Origin: Pyrodictium delaneyi
GTDB lineage: Archaea > Thermoproteota > Thermoprotei_A > Sulfolobales > Pyrodictiaceae
Reading direction: 5' to 3'
NCBI GenBank assembly: GCA_015661645.1
Contig: DQVR01000039.1
Span: 1 to 8,709, forward strand
DNA: 8,709 bases
A program made the position numbers and the translations under genes. Below are positions 1-3,515 of the stretch, piece after piece. Below the pieces are notes generated by a model, which was not told the DNA's origin, made no database searches, and was given only the letters and a program-made list of their open reading frames with translations. The stretch's first letter is position 1. Each line of letters starts with the position of its first letter.

Positions 1-370
1 AGTCTATACTCTTCTTCATAGCATAGTCTACCAGCAGCTTAGCCAGCGGGTATACGGCCTGTGGCGGCACTGGTGTCTCGGCCGAGACGGCCATTATATT
101 ATCGCTCACGTATATCCTTATGGGGGGCCTCACATAGCCCTTAGATATGACCGCTACTGGTGGCATCATTGAGAGTATGTCTATGCCTGCTACCTCTCTC
201 ATATTGAGAGACTCCACTAGGTGATTAGATGAGATTACCCCCACCAGTCCAGTGTCGGGAAGCCCAAGCACCATGAAGCTAGGCTTCTTTAGCTCGAACT
301 CCTCATACTCCATTAGGAGTAGACCATCCATCTCCTCCTCGTATATGGGGCGCGTCAAGGCCTTTTCCAC
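1..370 (-). CDS. PAC2-family protein (proteasome-assembly-chaperone-like), 3' end outside window
   Basis: The minus strand is open from the stop codon at 391-389 to the left edge, so the C-terminal part is missing. The translation from ATG 331 begins MDGLLLMEYEEFELKKP. It then has the family signature GLPDTGLVGVISSNHLVESL, followed by MMPPVAVISKG and PPIRIYV. This Gly-x-Pro-x-x-Gly-Leu-Val-Gly strand-loop near the N-terminus, with a following hydrophobic strand and a partner-facing segment, is typical of archaeal PAC2 (COG2047-like, PbaA/PbaB-related) proteins. Eukaryotic relatives chaperone 20S proteasome assembly; the function of most archaeal members is unproven. The start is uncertain. 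GTG 370 (used here) lies about 27-33 nt downstream of a weak TATA-like CTCTAAA complement at 397-403 and would be nearly leaderless. ATG 331 is preceded directly by GAGGAGGAG, which is too close to be an ordinary ribosome binding site. Family assignment is firm; start and exact role are not. Confidence 0.85.
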   Translation of the reverse strand, partial: MEKALTRPIYEEEMDGLLLMEYEEFELKKPSFMVLGLPDTGLVGVISSNHLVESLNMREVAGIDILSMMPPVAVISKGYVRPPIRIYVSDNIMAVSAETPVPPQAVYPLAKLLVDYAMKKSID

Positions 371-411
371 TCCTCTTCCCAGATTGAGCTAGGTCACTCT
401 AAACACGGGAT

Positions 412-425
412 GTGTACGGGTGTAC
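412..425. repeat. GTGTAC direct repeat, 8-bp period, upstream of the PAC2 gene
   Basis: GTGTAC occurs at 412-417 and again at 420-425. The pair sits just upstream, relative to the minus-strand PAC2 gene, of its weak TATA-like element at 397-403. That is where archaeal B-recognition and activator sites lie. It could be a regulator site or chance. Confidence 0.3.
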
Positions 426-436
426 CACCAGAGGAC

Positions 437-456
437 GATTATTCTAGATTATTCTG
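437..456. repeat. Tandem 10-bp direct repeat, GATTATTCT(A/G)
   Basis: GATTATTCTA at 437-446 is followed without a gap by GATTATTCTG at 447-456, giving 9 of 10 identical bases. The period is about one DNA helical turn. The repeat is AT-rich in a GC-rich background and lies upstream of the PAC2 gene. A regulator or chromatin-protein site is possible; no protein can be named. Confidence 0.4.
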
Positions 457-471
457 GAGACATGTGTTAGG

Positions 472-602
472 TTAACCGCCGTAGAGTATCCCGAATAGAT
501 AGTAAGCGAGGGCTTGTGCTAAAGGTTCTTCCTCTGCAACTATAGCTAAAGGCTGCGTTCCTTAGCACGGTTACCTGCCAGGGTGCCATTGGGAGCCGAC
601 AT
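472..602 (-). pseudogene. Possible frameshifted small ORF (about 43 codons)
   Basis: The 268 bp between the PAC2 gene and the 116-aa gene contain no intact gene. Two short minus-strand frames look protein-like and join by a single -1 shift. ATG 602 opens MSAPNGTLAGNRAKERS and hits TAG soon after. The -1 frame from about 554 continues PLAIVAEEEPLAQ then ALAYYLFGILYGG and ends in TAA at 474-472. The second segment has an acidic patch followed by a hydrophobic tail, and its codons (ATA, CTA/CTC, GAG/GAA, GCA/GCC) resemble those of neighbouring genes. It has no start codon of its own, because an in-frame TAA lies a few codons upstream. It may be a decayed gene, a frameshift, or chance; the region also carries hairpins. 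Low confidence. Confidence 0.2.
545..566. other. Hairpin with 8/7-nt arms and 7-nt loop in the intergenic region
   Basis: GCTAAAGG at 545-552 is complementary to CCTTAGC at 560-566 apart from one bulged A. A copy of GCTAAAGG at 518-525, extended as GTGCTAAAGG from 516, can pair with the same downstream arm (CCTTAGCAC, 560-568) instead. Two competing hairpins are therefore possible. The hairpins overlap the possible mini-gene described at 472-602. Confidence 0.35.
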
Positions 603-635
603 CGCGCAGAACTGTCCCTCCCCGGGCCTGGCAGG
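574..635 (-). ncRNA. Candidate structured RNA or end-of-transcript hairpin
   Basis: On the minus strand a perfect 9-bp outer stem pairs CCTGCCAGG (635-627) with CCTGGCAGG (582-574). An inner stem pairs GGGAG (622-618) with CTCCC (595-591) and GACA (616-613) with TGTC (601-598), leaving an 11-nt apical loop. Asymmetric internal loops of 4 and 8 nt separate the two stems. A 9-bp lower stem, a pocket and an upper stem of about 9 bp recall archaeal H/ACA guide RNAs. I see neither an ACA box after the lower stem nor a clear kink-turn, so that identity is not supported. The hairpin starts 3 nt after the stop of the upstream 116-aa gene, so it may simply stabilise or end that transcript. Confidence 0.3.
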
Positions 636-638
636 CAG

Positions 639-989
639 TTAGTACGCGATGCTGTTAATCTCATCGAGTACTTCGCGTAGAGACATGTACGTCTCGCGTG
701 TAGCTCTAATTCTTGCACCAGCACGCATTAGTGTTAGTAGCGACCCGGCGATGCGTGGTGTAACAACGTATAATGGTGCTCCGGCAGCGAGGGTAGCTGC
801 AGCCGACGGTATTCCCGCAATAGCTGCTGCTAGCCTAAGCCTTTCGCCTTTGCTCAAGTACACGCCCTCTATGGATTCTCTCACTATCTCCATACCCTTG
901 GCCGCTTCTCTAACGCCGTTTGCCAGTTCGCGATGAGACTCTGCTAGCTCGACAGCAACCCTAGCTGCTGTCTTGGCATTCCTGTCCAT
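639..989 (-). CDS. Uncharacterised 116-aa protein with a central hydrophobic stretch
   Basis: I do not recognise this protein. Residues 1-50 are Ala/Glu/Arg-rich and helix-prone (AARVAVELAESHRELANGVREA). Residues 51-90 are markedly hydrophobic and Ala-rich (LRLAAAIAGIPSAAATLAAG, then PLYVVTPRIAGSLLTLM), with a proline between two helical parts, so a membrane hairpin or buried helical pair is possible. Residues 91-116 are again charged and helical. There is no signal peptide and no cysteine. ATG 989 is preceded by GGGGTGG at 1000-994, a plausible Shine-Dalgarno match with short spacing, and by AT-rich TATA-like sequence at 1020-1001. It diverges from the 130-aa gene at 1176. The opposite-strand frame at 649-936 is Ser/Ala-rich and looks like a shadow. 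Gene reality is fairly likely; function is unknown. Confidence 0.6.
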   Translation of the reverse strand: MDRNAKTAARVAVELAESHRELANGVREAAKGMEIVRESIEGVYLSKGERLRLAAAIAGIPSAAATLAAGAPLYVVTPRIAGSLLTLMRAGARIRATRETYMSLREVLDEINSIAY

Positions 990-1000
990 GTTCCCACCCC

Positions 1001-1020
1001 ATTATATTACGTTATTTAGC
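1001..1020 (-). promoter_or_regulatory. Promoter region (TATA-like) of the 116-aa gene
   Basis: Read on the minus strand, the sequence GCTAAATAACG then TAATATAAT is AT-rich in a GC-rich setting. If CTAAATAA (1019-1012) is the TATA box, transcription would start about 26 bp downstream near 989, giving a leaderless or nearly leaderless transcript. GGGGTGG lies between box and start. Confidence 0.4.
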
Positions 1021-1031
1021 TGTGTTACAGC
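1019..1031. repeat. Perfect dyad GCTGT-gtt-ACAGC
   Basis: The 5-bp arms at 1019-1023 and 1027-1031 are perfectly complementary around a 3-bp centre. Relative to the minus-strand 116-aa gene, the dyad lies immediately upstream of, and touches, the TATA-like element, at the position of an archaeal activator or BRE-proximal site. It is one of three dyads in this divergent region. Confidence 0.4.
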
Positions 1032-1103
1032 GTAAAGCAGGCATGGGCCGATACTACTAGAGTGTTACCAGGACTGCCGGCTAGAGGCTTGCAACTGTGA
1101 GCA

Positions 1104-1112
1104 GCTATAAAC
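1104..1112 (+). promoter_or_regulatory. TATA box of the 130-aa gene
   Basis: GCTATAAAC is a good match to the archaeal TATA consensus. It predicts transcription start about 24-28 bp downstream, at roughly 1132-1137, just at or after the two abutting palindromes at 1115-1139 and before the coding starts at 1147 and 1176. Confidence 0.6.
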
Positions 1113-1114
1113 CC

Positions 1115-1139
1115 GTGTCCAGGACACACAGTTCACTGT
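1115..1139. promoter_or_regulatory. Two abutting perfect palindromes, probable operator
   Basis: GTGTCC-a-GGACAC (1115-1127) is a perfect 13-bp dyad. It is followed directly by ACAGT-tc-ACTGT (1128-1139), a perfect 12-bp dyad. Together they fill the interval between the TATA box (1104-1112) and the predicted transcription start. In archaea, repressors bound there block polymerase recruitment, so a dimeric repressor site (or two) is the natural reading. This is inferred from position and symmetry only. The two dyads have different sequences, so either two regulators or two binding modes would be needed. Confidence 0.5.
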
Positions 1140-1146
1140 AATAATA

Positions 1147-1176
1147 ATGAGCTACGTGACTATCAAAGACGTGTAA
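1147..1176 (+). CDS. Possible 9-codon leader ORF coupled to the 130-aa gene
   Basis: ATG 1147 opens MSYVTIKDV and stops at TAA 1174-1176. The last A of this stop is the first base of the ATG of the next gene (TAATG). It lies about 10-15 nt downstream of the predicted transcription start, so it would be the first start met by the ribosome. It may be a leader peptide that couples translation to the 130-aa gene. Alternatively, it may be the true N-terminus of that gene separated by a 1-nt frameshift, because the two frames differ by one. It may also be chance, given its length. Confidence 0.25.
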   Translation: MSYVTIKDV

Positions 1177-1568
1177 TGCTTCTCAAACACGTTTTAGGGG
1201 CCGCTCTGCCCTGGGCTCCCGCCGAGAGGCCGGGCAGAGCCATGGTCGAGGTGTTTATAACTTCGCGTGACGACGATGGCGCAGCCTGGTATAACGACGG
1301 TGTTATATACATAAATGTTAGGTGGCTTCAGCTGGAAGAGGAAGCAGAATGGTTTATCGACGAGAGCTTTATCCACGAGTATATAGAGCACGTTCTAGGA
1401 CTTGGCCACGAGAGCGCCGTCTTTGTCGAAAATGTTCTCCGAGACAACCTCTATAGAGAATGGTACGGAGTAAACCCTACACAGCTACTCTACAGCAGTC
1501 CTAGCAACATGCAGGCTAGTAGAGCATCTTTACAGCCTGAGCGTGGGGTACTCCAGCCACACGTATAA
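1176..1568 (+). CDS. Uncharacterised 130-aa protein with a His/Glu-rich putative metal site
   Basis: I cannot place this protein in a named family. Residues 23-55 read as a strand-rich segment (MVEVFITSRDDD, VIYINVRWL). Residues 60-90 form an acidic helical segment with H67-E68-x-x-E71-H72, then G75-L-G77-H78-E79 and E85. This clustering of His and Glu suggests a bound metal ion, loosely zincin-like, but it is not a true HExxH motif. The last 17 or so residues (Ser/Gln-rich, ending GVLQPHV) lie antisense to the 3' end of the DUF424 gene and look like a read-through tail. The start is ATG 1176, overlapping the stop of a 9-codon ORF. ATG 1242 (residue 23) is an alternative that would drop an unconvincing leader rich in Ala, Pro and Arg. 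The gene has a clear TATA box and operator-like dyads. Confidence 0.6.
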   Translation: MLLKHVLGAALPWAPAERPGRAMVEVFITSRDDDGAAWYNDGVIYINVRWLQLEEEAEWFIDESFIHEYIEHVLGLGHESAVFVENVLRDNLYREWYGVNPTQLLYSSPSNMQASRASLQPERGVLQPHV

Positions 1569-1836
1569 CTGCCTCCGGGTGTACCAGCCCTTCCTTTATA
1601 GCAGCGTTCACGACGTTCTCCCCTACGAGGTTAAGTACCGTGGCTTCACGCGCCTTGCTCATAGCGTAGCTTAGCGGTACTAGTTGTCCTCCGTAAAACC
1701 TTTCGTTGACGTGCAGCACCAGCTTACCATCCACTAGCTTTACCCCTAGCAGGTCCTGATCGCACATGGCTACAATCTTTTCGCCACGCGCCTCGATTAT
1801 GTTTATGTAGACTAGCGGCTCAGTGTCCTGCAACAT
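1516..1836 (-). CDS. DUF424 family protein
   Basis: This is a small archaeal protein of the DUF424 family, 106 aa from ATG 1836, which is close to the usual family length. Family landmarks in order are a strand-rich N-terminus, CDQDLLG (25-31), DGKLVLHVNERFYGG (36-50), REATVLNLVGE (63-73), and the C-terminal GLVHPEAVIRVAGVPHAQ (83-100), which is highly characteristic. The biochemical role is unknown. Its position next to aIF2-beta, over a shared promoter, supports a link to translation, as inference. GTG 1851 is an alternative in-frame start. I prefer ATG 1836 because GGTGGAGG (1853-1846) sits about 9 nt upstream of it, a good archaeal Shine-Dalgarno; that sequence would lie inside the gene if GTG were used. 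The 3' end overlaps the convergent 130-aa gene by 53 bp. Confidence 0.92.
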   Translation of the reverse strand: MLQDTEPLVYINIIEARGEKIVAMCDQDLLGVKLVDGKLVLHVNERFYGGQLVPLSYAMSKAREATVLNLVGENVVNAAIKEGLVHPEAVIRVAGVPHAQAVKMLY

Positions 1837-1845
1837 ACTGGTGTC

Positions 1846-1853
1846 CTCCACCC
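1846..1853 (-). promoter_or_regulatory. Shine-Dalgarno site that favours ATG 1836 for DUF424
   Basis: Minus-strand GGTGGAGG matches the archaeal anti-Shine-Dalgarno and is 9 nt from ATG 1836. It overlaps the alternative GTG start at 1851, which has no comparable site of its own. Confidence 0.5.
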
Positions 1854-1878
1854 TGGCGTAGAGTGCTCCCGGCCCGAG

Positions 1879-1894
1879 GAGATTAATTAGTCTC
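1879..1894. promoter_or_regulatory. Near-palindromic TATA-like element shared by DUF424 and aIF2-beta
   Basis: GAGATTAATTAGTCTC is palindromic at 14 of 16 positions. It is the only AT-rich block between the divergent starts at 1836 and 1920. Centred at about 1886, it predicts transcription starts near 1912 (plus, 8 nt before the aIF2-beta start) and near 1860 (minus, just before the DUF424 Shine-Dalgarno). One element may therefore serve both genes. This is inferred from spacing and symmetry. Confidence 0.45.
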
Positions 1895-1919
1895 TAGCTG
1901 GAGACGCTGTGACGGGGGT

Positions 1920-2375
1920 TTGACATTGAGCCGACCTGCAAACAGTGAAGCGTTAAAGCTGATATATGATTACGATTACCTATTGCAGAGGCTCTACTCT
2001 AGACTACCAGCTAGGACTGCTAAGGCCTCGCGATTCGAGCTACCAAAACTTATGGTAGAGAGGGTAGGCACTAAGACTGTTATAAGGAACTTTAAGCAGC
2101 TTGCCAACGTTATGCGGAGAGAGCCACGACTAGTTATGAGGTATCTATTGAAGGAGCTGGGTACAAGCGGTAACTACGACGAGGAGAACGGTATGCTACT
2201 CATAAACGCCAAAGTATCTAGTGCTACGCTGAATAACCTCGTACAGAGGTTCGTCAAGACTTACGTGATATGCCCGACCTGTGGCGCTCCAGATACAAGG
2301 CTAGAGCGCAGAGGGAAGGCGTGGATACTCGCATGCGACGCGTGCGGCGCTGAGCAGCCAGTACCGCCGCTATAG
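1920..2375 (+). CDS. eif2b: Translation initiation factor 2, beta subunit (aIF2-beta)
   Basis: This is the beta subunit of the heterotrimeric aIF2 that delivers initiator Met-tRNA to the small ribosomal subunit. At 151 aa it is slightly longer than the usual archaeal length of about 135-140. Parts in order: an N-terminal helix (about 10-30, IYDYDYLLQRLYSRLP) that in this family docks on the gamma subunit; the alpha/beta core (about 40-110), including the FELPKLMVERVGTKT segment, NFKQLANVMRREP and LLKELGTSG; and a C-terminal zinc ribbon with C118-x2-C121 and C139-x2-C142. The start is TTG 1920 or TTG 1926. GGGGG at 1914-1918 gives better Shine-Dalgarno spacing to the second. It shares a promoter region with DUF424 on the opposite strand. 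A small hairpin and a pyrimidine tract follow the stop. Confidence 0.96.
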   Translation: MTLSRPANSEALKLIYDYDYLLQRLYSRLPARTAKASRFELPKLMVERVGTKTVIRNFKQLANVMRREPRLVMRYLLKELGTSGNYDEENGMLLINAKVSSATLNNLVQRFVKTYVICPTCGAPDTRLERRGKAWILACDACGAEQPVPPL

Positions 2376-2376
2376 T

Positions 2377-2398
2377 GCTCTAAAGAGAGCCAAAGCCT
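2377..2398 (+). terminator. Putative transcription end after aIF2-beta
   Basis: A perfect 5-bp hairpin GCTCT-aaag-AGAGC (2377-2390) starts at the end of the gene. A C/T-rich tract (roughly 2397-2418) follows it. Archaeal termination needs mainly a pyrimidine or U-rich tract, so this is plausible but weak. Confidence 0.35.
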
Positions 2399-2419
2399 CC
2401 TCTCCTCTACTCTGGTACG

Positions 2420-2429
2420 TGATTTAACT
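2420..2429 (+). promoter_or_regulatory. TATA-like box of the CBS-domain gene
   Basis: TGATTTAACT is the only AT-rich block in the 96-bp gap. It would place transcription start near 2450, about 20 nt before the TTG start. A weak GGTAGGA lies at 2459-2465. Confidence 0.4.
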
Positions 2430-2471
2430 CCCTCCCGTAGCTGTGTAGTAGAGTATTGGGTAGGATGCTCT

Positions 2472-3362
2472 TTGCCGGGAAAGCTGATACTACTCGGCCA
2501 GTATCCTCCTACGGTAGTCCTTGAGCCTGACCAGAATCTTCTTGAAGCCCTCCTGGCCCTTGACCAGAGGGGTGTACGCCACGCTGTTGTTGTGGACAGT
2601 GATGGCAGGCTTCAGGGGATACTATCTATACGCCGTATACTCTCGTTTATAGAGAGGCGTCTGGCCTCCGGCAGCGTATACGAAGAGCTGAAGCAGACAA
2701 AAGTAGCAGACGCTATGTGGCATAATCCGCCGCGTGTAGTCCTAGGGGAATTCGGCATCGAGGATGTCATATACATACTGTCTAGGCTGAACGTCGGCGC
2801 AATAACGGTGGTGGACAAGGACGAGAGAGTCCTCGGGATAATCTCCGAGAAACACATAACGGGGATAATGGCGCTAGCCGAGATACATGTAGCCGTACAC
2901 GAAGTTATGACAAGGCCTGCTAGGAGCCTCAGTACTGGTTCGAGGCTTCGTGAGGCCATCGAGGTTATGGCGGTCCACAGATGCCGTCACATACCTATAG
3001 TGGGTGACAGTGGCCGCATAACGGCTATGCTCACAGCCCGAGACGTGCTAGACTATATAGCCCTAGAGACTACTTTAGACAAGCTAGCAGAGGGGCGAGA
3101 CGAAGAAGTATTCAACACCCCCGTGGCGCATGTAGCCACCGGTGCTCCTGCAACAGTAGAGCCCGAAGCAGATGTCAGTAAGGCACTCCGGCTAATGCGT
3201 AAGAGGGGCATCAGCGGCCTACCCGTAGTCAACCGGGACGGACAGCTCGAAGGCATAGTAACCGAGCGGGACATAGTGATAAAAATGCCGAAGCTAGTAG
3301 GCACTGAGCTATTCTACGACTATGCGCGCTCACGCCTATATGTCGCCAGAGTAGTCTTCTAG
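2472..3362 (+). CDS. Protein of four CBS domains
   Basis: The 296-aa protein consists almost entirely of four CBS modules at about 12-62, 77-131, 143-196 and 217-270. Each has the pattern of a threshold loop, a helix with small hydrophobics, a GxxxxxVVD(x)xGxLxGI strand pair and a following helix. Examples are HAVVVDSDGRLQGILS, AITVVDKDERVLGIIS, HIPIVGDSGRITAML and GLPVVNRDGQLEGIVTERDI. Tandem CBS pairs form Bateman modules that bind adenosine nucleotides such as AMP, ATP or SAM. No catalytic domain is attached, so it probably acts as a regulatory or nucleotide-sensing partner whose target is not visible here. The third module has the weakest glycine pattern (AMLTARDVL). The start is TTG 2472; no ATG or GTG occurs in frame just upstream. 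The gene is flanked by its own promoter-like and terminator-like sequences, so it is probably monocistronic. Confidence 0.93.
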   Translation: MPGKLILLGQYPPTVVLEPDQNLLEALLALDQRGVRHAVVVDSDGRLQGILSIRRILSFIERRLASGSVYEELKQTKVADAMWHNPPRVVLGEFGIEDVIYILSRLNVGAITVVDKDERVLGIISEKHITGIMALAEIHVAVHEVMTRPARSLSTGSRLREAIEVMAVHRCRHIPIVGDSGRITAMLTARDVLDYIALETTLDKLAEGRDEEVFNTPVAHVATGAPATVEPEADVSKALRLMRKRGISGLPVVNRDGQLEGIVTERDIVIKMPKLVGTELFYDYARSRLYVARVVF

Positions 3363-3379
3363 GCTCCGAGCCTTTTCTT
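3362..3379 (+). terminator. Terminator after the CBS-domain gene
   Basis: GGCT-ccg-AGCC (3362-3372) forms a short GC hairpin followed at once by TTTTCTT (3373-3379). A T-rich run is the usual archaeal termination signal. It lies immediately after the stop codon. Confidence 0.5.
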
Positions 3380-3427
3380 CGGGGCCTGGAGAGATCCCTA
3401 GAGGCTTACCTACACTGCTAGGCTATG

Positions 3428-3438
3428 CCGTGTATACA
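3428..3438 (+). promoter_or_regulatory. TATA-like element before the cis-prenyltransferase gene
   Basis: GTGTATACATG contains a TATA-like palindromic core. It predicts transcription start near 3455-3462. That would make ATG 3438 too far upstream to be translated and leaves ATG 3459 (leaderless) or GTG 3516 as the start. Confidence 0.35.
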
Positions 3439-3515
3439 TGCTGCTACTACACTCGTCAATGCTAGGAGCCTTCGTACTCACAGACTGTACATCGAAGAAC
3501 AGGGTTAAGGGCTGG

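Noticed and set aside
481..560. RNase P RNA-like GAGGAAGAACC on the minus strand
   Set aside because: It differs from the universal GAGGAAAGUCC core, and the matching downstream ACAGAA element and helices are absent.
574..635. SRP RNA or tRNA in the structured region
   Set aside because: No SRP helix 8 motif, no T-loop GTTCRAN, no cloverleaf spacing.
467..724. 85-codon minus-strand frame overlapping the end of the 116-aa gene and the intergenic region
   Set aside because: Cys/Arg/Ser-rich, no domain-like pattern, and it runs through the 116-aa gene out of frame. The adjacent frames look more protein-like.
649..936. Plus-strand frame opposite the 116-aa gene
   Set aside because: Ser/Ala/Pro-rich composition typical of the complement of a helical gene. 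The minus-strand reading has a Shine-Dalgarno and a TATA-like region.
1242..1430. Zinc protease identity for the 130-aa protein
   Set aside because: His spacing is HExxEH, not HExxH, and the inverse motif HxxEH is also not met, so a protease call is not supported.
2612..3304. Two minus-strand frames inside the CBS-domain gene
   Set aside because: Low-complexity Ser/Thr-rich shadows of a gene with four clear domains.
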